From contig NC_079881.1 in the NCBI RefSeq assembly GCF_029227915.1, forward strand, positions 25,769,501 to 25,833,500: a DNA stretch of 64,000 nt. Reading direction: 5' to 3'. The notes under the pieces are model-generated. The model did not search any database. It saw only the letters and a list, made by a program, of their open reading frames with translations, and was not told the DNA's origin. Made by a program: the position numbers and the translations under genes. Source of the DNA: Hydractinia symbiolongicarpus (taxonomy: Eukaryota; Cnidaria; Hydrozoa; Anthoathecata; Hydractiniidae). Shown here one piece after another: positions 49,194 to 63,186 of the stretch (positions are counted from its first letter, which is position 1; each line of letters starts with the position of its first letter).

Positions 49194-52100
49194 AATCGTT
49201 TGGGAAATGAGTTTACTCCCTGGGTACTTTCTTTGTATACTTTTCACTGTACGGGCCGAGTCCGTGATATACGGAAAATCGCGGGTTTTCGTTTGCCGGC
49301 GATTAAACTCCTTTTATTCAGCGTCTCATCAAAAATGAAATCATTTTTGAAAACTACAAGTCTCATGCGTTTTAGTGGTTAAAAAATAATTTAAAGAATC
49401 GTTCGGGAAGTGAGTTTACTCCCTGGGTACTTTCTTTGTATACTTTTCACTGTACGGGCCGAGTCCGTGATATACGGAAAATCGCGGGTTTTCGTTTGCC
49501 GGCGATTAAACTCCTTTTATTCAGCGTCTCATCAAAAATGAAATCATTTTTGAAAACTACAAGTCTCATGCGTTTTAGTGGTTAAAAAATAATTTAAAGA
49601 ATCGTTCGGGAAGTGAGTTTACTCCCTGGGTACTTTCTTTGTATACATTTGACTATACGGGTCAAGCCCGGGATTTACGGGAAATCACGGGTTTTCGTTT
49701 GCCGGCGATTAAATTCCTTTTATTCAGCGTCTCATAAAAAATGAAATCATTTTTGAAAACTACAAGTCTCATGCGTCTTAGTGGTGAAAAAATAATTTAA
49801 AAAATCGTTCGGGAAATGAGTTTACTCCCTGGGTACTTTCTTTGTATACATTCGACTATACGGGCCAAGTCCGGGAGTTACGGGAAATCGCGGGTTTTTG
49901 TTTGCCAGCGATTAAACTTCTTTTATTCAGCGTCTCATCAGAAATGAAATCATTTTTGAAAACTACAAGTCTCATGTGTTTTAGTGGTGAAAAAATAATT
50001 TAAAGAATCGTTCGGGAAGGGAGTTTACTTCCTAGGTACTTTCTTTGTATACTTTTGCCTATACGGGCGGAGTCCGGGATTTACGGGAAATTGCGGGTTT
50101 TCGTTTGCCGGCGATTAAACTCCTTTCATTAAGCGTCTCATCAAAAATGAAATCGTTTTCAAAAACTACAAGTCTCATGCGTTTTAGTGGTTAAAAAATA
50201 ATTTAAAGAATCGTTCGGGAAGTGAGTTTACTCCCTGGGTACTTTCTTTGTATACATTTGACTATACGGGTCAAGCCCGGGATTTACGGCAAATCACGGG
50301 TTTTCGTTTGCCGGCGATTAAATTCCTTTTATTCAGCGTCTCATAAAAAATGAAATCATTTTTGAAAACTACAAGTCTCATGCGTCTTAGTGGTGAAAAA
50401 ATAATTTAAAAAATCGTTCGGGAAATGAGTTTACTCCCTGGGTACTTTCTTTGTATACATTCGACTATACGGGCCAAGTCCGGGAGTTACGGGAAATCGC
50501 GGGTTTTTGTTTGCCAGCGATTAAACTTCTTTTATTCAGCGTCTCATCAGAAATGAAATCATTTTTGAAAACTACAAGTCTCATGCGTTTTAGTGGTGAA
50601 AAAATAATTTAAAGAATCGTTCGGGAAGGGAGTTTACTTCCTAGGTACTTTCTTTGTATACTTTTGACTATACGGGCGGAGTCCGGGATTTACGGGAAAT
50701 TGCGGGTTTTCGTTTGCCGGCGATTAAACTCCTTTCATTAGGCGTCTCATCAAAAATGAAATCGTTTTCAAAAACTACAAGTCTTATGCGTTTTAGTGGT
50801 AAAAAATTAATTTAAAAAATCGTTCGGGAAATGAGTTTACTCCCAGTTTAATTTATTTGTATACATTTGACTATACGGGTCAAACCCGGGATTTACGGCA
50901 AATCGCGGGTTTTCGTTTGCCGGCGATTAAAATCCTTTTATTCAGCGTCTCATCAAAAATGAAATCATTTTTGAAAACTACAAGTCTCATGCGTTTTAGT
51001 GGTGAAGAAATAATTTAAAAAATCGTTCGGAAAATGAGTTTACTCCCTGGGTATTTTCTTTGTATACATTCGACTATACGGCCAAGCCCGGGATTTACGG
51101 GAAATCGCGGGTTTTCGTTTGCCGGCGATTAAACTCCTTTTATTCAGCGTCTCATCAAAAACGAAATCATTTTTGAAAACTACAAGTCTCATGCGTTTTA
51201 GTGGTGAAAAAATAATTTAAAGAATCGTTTGGGAAATGAGTTTACTCCCTGGGTACTTTCTTTGTATACTTTTCACTGTACGGGCCGAGTCCGTGATATA
51301 CGGAAAATCGCGGGTTTTCGTTTGCCGGCGATTAAACTCCTTTTATTCAGCGTCTCATCAAAAATGAAATCATTTTTGAAAACTACAAGTCTCATGCGTT
51401 TTAGTGGTGAAAAAATAATTTAAAGAATCGTTCGGGAAGTGAGTTTACTCCCTGGGTACTTTCTTTGTATACATTTGACTATACGGGTCAAGCCCGGGAT
51501 TTACGGCAAATCACGGGTTTTCGTTTGCCGGCGATTAAATTCCTTTTATTCAGCGTCTCATAAAAAATGAAATCATTTTTGAAAACTACAAGTCTCATGC
51601 GTCTTAGTGGTGAAAAAATAATTTAAAAAATCGTTCGGGAAATGAGTTTACTCCCTGGGTACTTTCTTTGTATACATTCGACTATACGGGCCAAGTCCGG
51701 GATTTACGGGAAATCGCGGGTTTTTGTTTGCCAGCGATTAAACTTCTTTTATTCAGCGTCTCATCAGAAATGAAATCATTTTTGAAAACTACAAGTCTCA
51801 TGCGTTTTAGTGGTGAAAAAATAATTTAAAGAATCGTTCGGGAAGTGAGTTTACTTCCTAGGTACTTTCTTTGTATACTTTTGACTATACGGGCGGAGTC
51901 CGGGATTTACGGGAAATTGCGGGTTTTCGTTTGCCGGCGATTAAACTCTTTTCATTCAGCGTCTCGTCAAAAATGAAATCGTTTTTACAAAATACAAGTC
52001 TTATGCGTTTTAGTGGTAAAAAATTAATTTAAAAAATCGTTCGGGAAATGAGTTTACTCGCAGTTTAATTTCTTTGTATACATTTGACTATACGGGTCAA

Positions 52101-52439
52101 GCCCGGGATTTACGGCAAATCGCGGGTTTTCGTTTGCCGGCGATTAAAATCCTTTTATTCAGCGTCTCATCAAAAATGAAATCATTTTTGAAAACTACAA
52201 GTCTCATGCGTTTTAGTGGTGAAGAAATAATTTAAAAAATCGTTCGGCAAATGAGTTTACTCCCTGGGTATTTTCTTTGTATACATTCGACTATACGGCC
52301 AAGCCCGGGATTTACGGGAAATCGCGGGTTTTCGTTTGCCGGCGATTAAACTCCTTTTATTCAGCGTCTCATCAAAAACGAAATCATTTTTGAAAACTAC
52401 AAGTCTCATGCGTTTTAGTGGTGAAAAAATAATTTAAAG
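49194..52439 (+). repeat. F-G-B units with 609-bp duplication
   Basis: Order is A-A-F-G-B-F-G-B-C-D-A-F-G-H-C-D; the second A, at 49,397, has an F-type start. F-G-B at 49,600 and 50,209 is a 609-bp tandem duplication sharing CGGGAGTTACGG, CATCAGAAATG, GGAAGGGAG and CCTAGGTAC. A tail variant GTGGTTAAAAAATAAT appears at 49,376, 49,579 and 50,189. CCTAGGTAC also occurs at 51,854, so this variant is carried through three consecutive units. Confidence 0.8.
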
Positions 52440-55400
52440 AATCGTTTGGGAAATGAGTTTACTCCCTGCGTACTTTCTTTGTATACTTTTCACTGTACGG
52501 GCCAAGTCCGGGATTTACGAGAAATCGCGGGTTTTCGTTTGCCGGCGATTAAACTCCTTTTATTCAGCGTTTTATCAAAAACGAAATCATTTTTGAAAAC
52601 TACAAGTCTCACGCGTTTTAGTGGTGAAAAAAATAATTTAAGGAATCGTTTGGGAAATGAGTTCACTCCCTGGGTACTTTCTTTGTATACTTTTCACTGT
52701 ACGGGCCGAGTCCGTGATATACGGAAAATCCCGGGTTTTCGTTTGCCGGCGATTAAACTCCTTTTATTCAGCGCCTCATCAAAAATGAAATCATTTTTGA
52801 AAACTACAAGTCTCATGCGTTTTAGTGGTGAAAAAATAATTTAAAGAATCGTTCGGGAAGTGAGTTTACTCCCTGGGTACTTTCTTTGTATACATTTGAC
52901 TATACGGGTCAAGCCCGGGATTTACGGCAAATCACGGGTTTTCGTTTGCCGGCGATTAAATTCCTTTTATTCAGCGTCTCATAAAAAATGAAATCATTTT
53001 TGAAAACTACAAGTCTCATGCGTCTTAGTGGTGAAAAAATAATTTAAAAAATCGTTCGGGAAATGAGTTTACTCCCTGGGTACTTTCTTTGTATACATTC
53101 GACTATACGGGCCAAGTCCGGGATTTACGGGAAATCGCGGGTTTTTGTTTGCCAGCGATTAAACTTCTTTTATTCAGCGTCTCATCAAAAATGAAATCAT
53201 TTTTGAAAACTACAAGTCTCATGCGTTTTAGTGGTGAAAAAATAATTTAAAGAATCGTTCGGGAAGTGAGTTTACTTCCTGGGTACTTTCTTTGTATACT
53301 TTTGACTATACGGGCGGAGTCCGGGATTTACGGGAAATTGCGGGTTTTCGTTTGCCGGCGATTAAACTCCTTTCATTCAGCGTCTCGTCAAAAATGAAAT
53401 CGTTTTTAAAAACTACAAGTCTTATGCGTTTTAGTGGTAAAAAATTAATTTAAAAAATCGTTTGGGAAATGAGTTTACTCCCAGTTTAATTTCTTTGTAT
53501 ACATTTGACTATACGGGTCAAGCCCGGGATTTACGGCAAATCGCGGGTTTTCGTTTGCCGGCGATTAAAATCCTTTTATTCAGCGTCTCATCAAAAATGA
53601 AATCATTTTTGAAAACTACAAATCTCATGCGTTTTAGTGGTGAAGAAATAATTTAAAAAATCGTTCGGCAAATGAGTTTACTCCCTGGGTATTTTCTTTG
53701 TATACATTCGACTATACGGCCAAGCCCGGGATTTACGGGAAATCGCGGGTTTTCGTTTGCCGGCGATTAAACTCCTTTTATTCAGCGTCTCATCAAAAAC
53801 GAAATCACTTTTAAAAACTACAAGTCTCATGCGTTTTAGTGGTGAAAAAATAATTTAAAGAATCGTTTGGGAAATGAGTTTACTCCCTGGGTACTTTCTT
53901 TGTATACTTTTCACTGTACGGGCCAAGTCCGGGATTTACGGGAAATCGCGGGTTTTCGTTTGCCGGCGATTAACCTCCTTTTATTCAGCGTTTTATCAAA
54001 AACGAAATCATTTTTGAAAACTACAAGTCTCATGCGTTTTAGTGGTGAAAAAAATAATTTAAGGAATCGTTTGGGAAATGAGTTCACTCCCTGGGTACTT
54101 TCTTTGTATACTTTTCACTGTACGGGCCGAGTCCGTGATATACGGAAAATCCCGGGTTTTCGTTTGCCGGCGATTAAACTCCTTTTATTCAGCGTCTCAT
54201 CAAAAATAAAATCATTTTTGAAAACTACAAGTCTCATGCGTTTTAGTGGTGAAAAAATAATTTAAAGAATCGTTCGGGAAGTGAGTTTACTTCCTGGGTA
54301 CTTTCTTTGTATACTTTTGACTATACGGACGGAGTCCGGGATTTACGGGAAATTGCGGGTTATCGTTTGCCGGCGATTAAACTCCTTTCATTAAGCGTCT
54401 CATCAAAAATGAAATCGTTTTTAAAAACTACAAGTCTTATGCGTTTTAGTGGTAAAAAATTAATTTAAAAAATCGTTCGGGAAATGAGTTTACTCCCAGT
54501 TTAATTTCTTTGTATACATTTGACTATACGGGTCAAGCCCGGGATTTACGGCAAATCGCGGGTTTTCGTTTGCCGGCGATTAAAATCCTTTTATTCAGCG
54601 TCTCATCAAAAATGAAATCATTTTTGAAAACTACAAGTCTCATGCGTTTTAGTGGTGAAGAAATAATTTAAAAAATCGTTCGGAAAATGAGTTTACTCCC
54701 TGGGTATTTTCTTTGTATACATTCGACTATACGGCCAAGCCCGGGATTTACGGGAAATCGCGGGTTTTCGTTTGCCGGCGATTAAATTCCTTTTATTCAG
54801 CGTCTCATCAAAAACGAAATCATTTTTGAAAACTACAAGTCTCATGCGTTTTAGTGGTGAAAAAATAATTTAAAGAATCGTTTGGGAAATGAGTTTACTC
54901 CCTGGGTACTTTCTTTGTATACTTTTCACTGTACGGGCCGAGTCCGTGATATACGGAAAATCGCGGGTTTTCGTTTGCCGGCGATTAAACTCCTTTTATT
55001 CAGCGTCTCATCAAAAATGAAATCATTTTTGAAAACTACAAGTCTCATGCGTTTCAGTGGTGAAAAAATAATTTAAAGAATCGTTCGGGAACTGAGTTTA
55101 CTTCCTGGGTACTTTCTTTGTATACTTTTGACTATACGGGCGGAGTCCGGGATTTACGGGAAATTGCGGGTTTTCGTTTGCCGTCGATTAAACTCCTTTC
55201 ATTAAGCGTCTCATCAAAAATGAAATCGTTTTCAAAAACTACAAGTCTTATGCGTTTTAGTGGTAAAAAATTAATTTAAAAAATCGTTCGGGAAATGAGT
55301 TTACTCCCAGTTTAATTTCTTTGTATACATTTGACTATACATGTCAAGCCCGGGATTTACGGCAAATCGCGGGTTTTCGTTTGCCGGCGATTAAAATCCT

Positions 55401-56092
55401 TTTATTCAGCGTCTCATCAAAAATTAAATCATTTTTGAAAACTACAAGTCTCATGCGTTTTAGTGGCGAAGAAATAATTTAAAAAATCGTTCGGAAAATG
55501 AGTTTACTCCCTGGGTATTTTCTTTGTATACATTCGACTATACGGCCAAGCCCGGGATTTACGGGAAATCGCGGGTTTTCGTTTGCCGGCAATTAAACTC
55601 CTTTTATTCAGCGTCTCATCAAAAACGAAATCATTTTTGAAAACTACAAGTCTCATGCGTTTTAGTGGTGAAAAAATAATTTAAAGAATCGTTTGGGAAA
55701 TGAGTTTACTCCCTGGGTACTTTCTTTGTATACTTTTCACCGTACAGGCCGAGTCCGTGATATACGGAAAATCGCAGGTTTTCGTTTGCCGGCGATTAAA
55801 CTCCTTTTATTCAGCGTCTCATCAAAAATGAAATCATTTTTGAAAACTACAAGTCTCATGCGTTTTAGTGGTGAAAAAATAATTTAAAGAATCGTTCGGG
55901 AAGTGAGTTTACTCCCTGGGTACTTTCTTTGTATACATTTGACTATACGGGTCAAGCCCGGGATTTACGGCAAATCACGGGTTTTCGTTTGCCGGCGATT
56001 AAATTCCATTTATTCAGCGTCTCATAAAAAATGAAATCATTTTTGAAAACTACAAGTCTCATGCGTCTTAGTGGTAAAAAAATAATTTAAAA
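52440..56092 (+). repeat. E-A-F-G-H-C-D unit (1421 bp) then E-A-B-C-D and tetramers
   Basis: E copies at 52,440 and 53,861 are 1421 bp apart, the sum of 204, five 203-bp monomers and one 202-bp D. These E copies have CTTTCTTTGTATAC rather than the TTTTTTTGTAAAC of the 17-22 kb block, so they belong to a different E sub-type. A at 54,065 follows the second E with B-C-D, then A-B-C-D at 54,876 and A-F at 55,687. Confidence 0.82.
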
Positions 56093-59000
56093 AATCGTTC
56101 GGGAAATGAGTTTACTCCCTGCGTACGTTCTTTGTATACTTTTGACTATACGGACCGAGTCCGGGGTTTACGGCAAATCGCGGGTTTTCGTTTGCCGGCG
56201 ATTAAACTCCTTTTATTCAGCGTCTCATCAAAAATGAAGTCGTTTTTGAAAACTACAAGTCTCATGCGTTTTAGTGGTGAAGAAATAATTTAAAAAATCG
56301 TTCGGCAAATGAGTTTACTCCCTGGGTATTTTCTTTGTATACATTCGACTATACGGCCAAGCCCGGGATTTACGGGAAATCGCGGGTTTTCGTTTGCCGG
56401 CGATTAAACTCCTTTTATTCAGCGTTTTATCAAAAACGAAATCATTTTTAAAAACTACAAGTCTCATGCGTTTTAGTGGTGAATAAAATAATTTAAGGAA
56501 TCGTTTGGGAAATGAATTCACTCCCTGGGTACTTTCTTTGTATACTTTTCACTGTACGGGCCGAGTCCGTGATATACGGAAAATCCCGGGTTTTCGTTTG
56601 CCGGCGATTAAACTCCTTTTATTCAGCGTCTCATCAAAAATGAAATCATTTTTGAAAACTACAAGTCTCATGCGTTTTAGTGGTGAAAAAATAATTTAAA
56701 GAATCGTTCGGGAAGTGAGTTTACTTCCTGGGTACTTTCTTTGTATACTTTTGACTATACGGGCGGAGTCCGGGATTTACGGGAAATTGCGGGTTTTCGT
56801 TTGCCGGCGATTAAACTCCTTTCATTAAGCGTCTCATCAAAAATAAAATCGTTTTTAAAAACTACAAGTCTTATGCGTTTTAGTGGTAAAAAATTAATTT
56901 AAAAAATCGTTCGGGAAATGAGTTTACTCCCAGTTTGATTTCTTTGTATACATTTGACTATACGGGTCAAGCCCGGGATTTACGGCAAATCGCGGGTTTT
57001 CGTTTGCCGGCGATTAAAATCCTTTTATTCAGCGTCTCATCAAAAATGAAATCATTTTTGAAAACTACAAGTCTCATGCGTTTTAGTGGTGAAGAAATAA
57101 TTTAAAAAATCGTTCGGAAAATGAGTTTACTCCCTGGGTATTTTCTTTGTATACATTCGACTATACGGCCAAGCCCGGGATTTACGGGAAATCGCGGGTT
57201 TTCGTTTGCCGGCGATTAAACTCCTTTTATTCAGCGTCTCATCAAAAACGAAATCATTTTTGAAAACTACAAGTCTCATGCGTTTTAGTGGTGAAAAAAT
57301 AATTTAAAGAATCGTTTGGGAAATGAGTTTACTCCCTGGGTACTTTCTTTGTATACTTTTCACTTTACGGGCCGAGTCCGTGATATACGGAAAATCGCGG
57401 GTTTTCGTTTGCCGGCGATTAAACTCCTTTCATTAAGCGTCTCATCAAAAATGAAATCGTTTTTAAAAACTACAAGTCTTATGCGTTTTAGTGGTAAAAA
57501 ATTAATTTAAAAAATCGTTCGGGAAATGAGTTTACTCCCAGTTTAATTTCTTTGTATACATTTGACTATACGGGTCAAGCCCGGGATTTACGGCAAATCG
57601 CGGGTTTTCGTTTGCCGGCGATTAAAATCCTTTTATTCAGCGTCTCATCAAAAAGGAAATCATTTTTGAAAACTACAAGTCTCATGCGTTTTAGTGGTGA
57701 AGAAATAATTTAAAAAATCGTTCGGAAAATGAGTTTACTCCCTGGGTATTTTCTTTGTATACATTCGACTATACGGCCAAGCCTGGGATTTACGGGAAAT
57801 CGCGGGTTTTCGTTTGCCGGCGATTAAACTCCTTTTATTCAGCGTCTCATCAAAAACGAAATCATTTTTGAAAACTACAAGTCTCATGCGTTTTAGTGGT
57901 GAAAAAATAATTTAAAGAATCGTTTGGGAAATGAGTTTACTTCCTGGGTACTTTCTTTGTATACTTTTCACTGTACGGGCCGAGTCCGTGATATACGGAA
58001 AATCGCGGGTTTTCGTTTGCCGGCGATTAAACTCCTTTTATTCAGAGTCTCATCAAAAATGAAATCATTTTTGAAAACTACAAGTCTCATGCGTTTTAGT
58101 GGTGAAAAAATAATTTAAAGAATCGCTCGGAAAATGAGTTTACTCACTGGGTATTTTCTTTGTATACATTCGACTATACGGCCAAGCCCGGGATTTACGG
58201 GAAATCGCGGGTTTTCGTTTGCCGGCGATTAAACTCCTTTTATTCAGCGTCTCATTAAAAACGAAATCATTTTTGAAAACTACAAGTCTCATGCGTTTTA
58301 GTGGTGAAAAAATAATTTAAAAAATCGTTCGGGAAATGAGTTTACTCCCTGGGTACTTTCTTTGTATACATTCGACTATACGGGCCAAGTCCGGGATTTA
58401 CGGGAAATCGCGGGTTTTTGTTTGCCAGCGATTAAACTTCTTTTATTCACCATCTCATCAAAAATGAAATCATTTTTGAAAAGTACAAGTCTCGTGCGTT
58501 TTAGTGGTTAAAAAATAATTTAAAGAATCGTTCGGGAAGTGAGTTTACTTCCTGGGTACTTTCTTTGTATACTTTTGACTATACGGGCGGAGTCCGGGAT
58601 TTACGGGAAATTGCGGGTTTTCGTTTGCCGGCGATTAAACTCCTTTCATTAAGCGTCTCATCAAAAATGAAATCGTTTTTAAAAACTACAAGTCTTATGC
58701 GTTTTAGTGGTAAAAAATTAATTTAAAAAATCGTTCGGGAAATGAGTTTACTCCCAGTTTAATTTCTTTGTATACATTTGACTATACGGGTCAAGCCCGG
58801 GATTTACGGCAAATCGCGGGTTTTCGTTTGCCGGCGATTAAAATCCTTTTATTCAGCGTCTCATCAAAAATGAAATCATTTTTGAAAACTACAAGTCTCA
58901 TGCGTTTTAGTGGTGAAAAAATAATTTAAAGAATCGTTCGGAAAATGAGTTTACTCACTGGGTATTTTCTTTGTATACATTCGACTATACGGCCAAGCCC

Positions 59001-60348
59001 GGGATTTACGGGAAATCGCGGGTTTTCGTTTGCCGGCGATTAAACTCCTTTTATTCAGCGTCTCATCAAAAACGAAATCATTTTTGAAAACTACAAGTCT
59101 CATGCGTTTTAGTGGTGAAAAAATAATTTAAAAAATCGTTCGGAAAATGAGTTTACTCCCTGGGTATTTTCTTTGTATACATTCGACTATACGGCCAAGC
59201 CTGGGATTTACGGGAAATCGCGGGTTTTCGTTTGCCGGCGATTAAACTCCTTTTATTCAGCGTCTCATCAAAAACGAAATCATTTTTGAAAACTACAAGT
59301 CTCATGCGTTTTAGTGGTGAAAAAATAATTTAAAGAATCGTTTGGGAAATGAGTTTACTTCCTGGGTACTTTCTTTGTATACTTTTCACTGTACGGGCCG
59401 AGTCCGTGATATACGGAAAATCGCGGGTTTTCGTTTGCCGGCGATTAAACTCCTTTTATTCAGCGTCTCATCAAAAATGAAATCATTTTTGAAAACTACA
59501 AGTCTCATGCGTTTTAGTGGTGAAAAAATAATTTAAAGAATCGTTCGGAAAATGAGTTTACTCACTGGGTATTTTCTTTGTATACATTCGACTATACGGC
59601 CAAGCCCGGGATTTACGGGAAATCGCGGGTTTTCGTTTGCCGGCGATTAAACTCCTTTTATTCAGCGTCTCATCAAAAACGAAATCATTTTTGAAAAGTA
59701 CAAGTCTCATGCGTTTTAGTGGTGAAAAAATAATTTAAAAAATCGTTCAGGAAATGAGTTTACTCCCTGGGTACTTTCTTTGTATACATTCGACTATACG
59801 GGCCAAGTCCGGGATTTACGGGAAATCGCGGGTTTTTGTTTGCCAGCGATTAAACTTCTTTTATTCAGCATCTCATCAAAAATGAAATCATTTTTGAAAA
59901 GTACAAGTCTCATGCGTTTTAGTGGTGAAAATATAATTTAAAGAATCGTTCGGGAAATGAGTTTACTCCCTGCGTACGTTCTTTGTATACTTTTGACTAT
60001 ACGGACCGAGTCCGGGGTTTACGGCAAATCGCGGGTTTTCGTTTGCCGGCGATAAAACTCCTTTTATTCAGCGTCTCATCAAAAATGAAGTCGTTTTTGA
60101 AAACTACAAGTCTCATGCGTTTTAGTGGTGAAGAAATAATTTAAAAAATCGTTCGGCAAATGAGTTTACTCCCTGGGTATTTTCTTTGTATACATTCGAC
60201 TATACGGCCAAGCCCGGGATTTACGGGAAATCGCGGGTTTTCGTTTGCCGGCGATTAAACTCCTTTTATTCAGCGTTTTATCAAAAACGAAATCATTTTT
60301 GAAAACTACAAGTCTCATGCGTTTTAGTGGTGAAAAAATAATTTAAGG
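56093..60348 (+). repeat. Type I entry block, irregular order
   Basis: Starts with the first type I copy (56,093), a D/E hybrid (56,296), A-B-C-D, an A/B hybrid (57,310), C-D, then A-D-G-B-C-D-D (57,918-59,335) and A-D-G-I-D/E. The D sub-type with CTCACTGGG appears at 58,121, 58,932 and 59,539, directly after A, C and A respectively. Single-copy changes are more frequent here than in the middle of the window. Confidence 0.78.
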
Positions 60349-63186
60349 AATCGTTTAGGAAATGAGTTCACTCCCTGGGTTCTTTCTTTGTATACATTCG
60401 ACTATACAGCCAAGCCCGGGATTTACGGGAAATCGCGGGTTTTCGTTTGCCGGCGATTAAATTCCTTTTATTCAGCGTCTCATCAAAAACGAAATCATTT
60501 TTGAAAACTACAAGTCTCATGCGTTTTAGTGGTGAAAAAATAATTTAAAGAATCGTTTGGGAAATGAGTTTACTTCCTGGGTACTTTCTTTGTATACTTT
60601 TCACTGTACGGGCCGAGTCCGTGATATACGGAAAATCGCGGGTTTTCGTTTGCCGGCGATTAAACTCCTTTTATTCAGCGTCTCATCAAAAATGAAATCA
60701 TTTTTGAAAACTACAAGTCTCATGCGTTTTAGTGGTGAAAAAATAATTTAAAGAATCGTTCGGAAAATGAGTTTACTCACTGGGTATTTTCTTTGTATAC
60801 ATTCGACTATACGGCCAAGCCCGGGATTTACGGGAAATCGGGGGTTTTCGTTTGCCGGCGATTAAACTCCTTTTATTCAGCGTCTCATCAAAAACGAAAT
60901 CATTTTTGAAAACTACAAGTCTCATGCGTTTTAGTGGTGAAAAAATAATTTAAAAAATCGTTCGGGAAATGAGTTTACTCCCTGGGTACTTTCTTTGTAT
61001 ACATTCGACTATACGGGCCAAGTCCGGGATTTACGGGAAATCGCGGGTTTTTGTTTGCCAGCGATTAAAATTCTTTTATTCAGCGTCTCATCAAAAATGA
61101 AATCATTTTTGAAAAGTACAAGTCTCATGCGTTTTAGTGGTGAAAATATAATTTAAAGAATCGTTCGGGAAATGAGTTTACTCCCTGCGTACGTTCTTTG
61201 TATACTTTTGACTATACGGACCGAGTCCGGGGTTTACGGCAAATCGCGGGTTTTCGTTTGCCGGCGATAAAACTCCTTTTATTCAGCGTCTCATCAAAAA
61301 TGAAGTCGTTTTTGAAAACTACAAGTCTCATGCGTTTTAGTGGTGAAGAAATAATTTAAAAAATCGTTCGGCAAATGAGTTTACTCCCTGGGTATTTTCT
61401 TTGTATACATTCGACTATACGGCCAAGCCCGGGATTTACGGGAAATCGCGGGTTTTCGTTTGCCGGCGATTAAACTCCTTTTATTCAGCGTTTTATCAAA
61501 AACGAAATCATTTTTGAAAACTACAAGTCTCATGCGTTTTAGTGGTGAAAAAAATAATTTAAGGAATCGTTTGGGAAATGAGTTCACTCCCTGGGTACTT
61601 TCTTTGTATACTTTTTACTGTACGGGCCGAGTCCGTGATATACGGAAAATCCCGGAATTTCGTTTGCCGGCGATTAAACTCCTTTTATTCAGCGTCTCAT
61701 AAAAAATGAAATCATTTTTGAAAACTACAAGTCTCATGCGTTTTAGTGGTGAAAAAATAATTTAAGGAATCGTTTAGGAAATGAGTTCACTCCCTGGGTT
61801 CTTTCTTTGTATACATTCGACTATACAGCCAAGCCCGGGATTTACGGGAAATCGCGGGTTTTCGTTTGCCGGCGATTAAATTCCTTTTATTCAGCGTCTC
61901 ATCAAAAACGAAATCATTTTTGAAAACTACAAGTCTCATGCGTTTTAGTGGTGAAAAAATAATTTAAAGAATCGTTTGGGAAATGAGTTTACTTCCTGGG
62001 TACTTTCTTTGTATACTTTTCACTGTACGGGCCGAGTCCGTGATATACGGAAAATCGCGGGTTTTCGTTTGCCGGCGATTAAACTCCTTTTATTCAGCGT
62101 CTCATCAAAAATGAAATCATTTTTGAAAACTACAAGTCTCATGCGTTTTAGTGGTGAAAAAATAATTTAAAGAATCGTTCGGAAAATGAGTTTACTCACT
62201 GGGTATTTTCTTTGTATACATTCGACTATACGGCCAAGCCCGGGATTTACGGGAAATCGGGGGTTTTCGTTTGCCGGCGATTAAACTCCTTTTATTCAGC
62301 GTCTCATCAAAAACGAAATCATTTTTGAAAACTACAAGTCTCATGCGTTTTAGTGGTGAAAAAATAATTTAAAAAATCGTTCGGGAAATGAGTTTACTCC
62401 CTGGGTACTTTCTTTGTATACATTCGACTATACGGGCCAAGTCCGGGATTTACGGGAAATCGCGGGTTTTTGTTTGCCAGCGATTAAAATTCTTTTATTC
62501 AGCGTCTCATCAAAAATGAAATCATTTTTGAAAAGTACAAGTCTCATGCGTTTTAGTGGTGAAAATATAATTTAAAGAATCGTTCGGGAAATGAGTTTAC
62601 TCCCTGCGTACGTTCTTTGTATACTTTTGACTATACGGACCGAGTCCGGGGTTTACGGCAAATCGCGGGTTTTCGTTTGCCGGCGATAAAACTCCTTTTA
62701 TTCAGCGTCTCATCAAAAATGAAGTCGTTTTTGAAAACTACAAGTCTCATGCGTTTTAGTGGTGAAGAAATAATTTAAAAAATCGTTCGGCAAATGAGTT
62801 TACTCCCTGGGTATTTTCTTTGTATACATTCGACTATACGGCCAAGCCCGGGATTTACGGGAAATCGCGGGTTTTCGTTTGCCGGCGATTAAACTCCTTT
62901 TATTCAGCGTTTTATCAAAAACGAAATCATTTTTGAAAACTACAAGTCTCATGCGTTTTAGTGGTGAAAAAAATAATTTAAGGAATCGTTTGGGAAATGA
63001 GTTCACTCCCTGGGTACTTTCTTTGTATACTTTTTACTGTACGGGCCGAGTCCGTGATATACGGAAAATCCCGGAATTTCGTTTGCCGGCGATTAAACTC
63101 CTTTTATTCAGCGTCTCATAAAAAATGAAATCATTTTTGAAAACTACAAGTCTCATGCGTTTTAGTGGTGAAAAAATAATTTAAAG
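60349..63186 (+). repeat. 1419-bp tandem duplication (seven monomers, two copies)
   Basis: D'-A-D-G-I-D/E-A at 60,349-61,767 repeats at 61,768-63,186. Private markers recur at +1419: CGTTTAGGAAATG, TGGGTTCTTTC, ACAGCCAAG, AATCGGGGGTTTTC, CCAGCGATTAAAATTC, GAAAAGTACAAG, GAAAATATAAT and CCCGGAATTTCG. I saw no differences between the two copies when reading them, so this is probably among the youngest events in the window. Confidence 0.87.
61159..61361 (+). repeat. Type I monomer (reference copy, 203 bp)
   Basis: Type I occurs only at the right end, at 56,093, 59,944, 61,159 and 62,578. Marks are CTGCGTACGTTC, ACGGACCGAGTCCGGGGTTT, TTACGGCAAATCG and AAAATGAAGTCG. The last three copies also share GCGATAAAACTCC, absent at 56,093, so 56,093 represents the older state and the others descend from a mutated copy. 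Confidence 0.87.
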
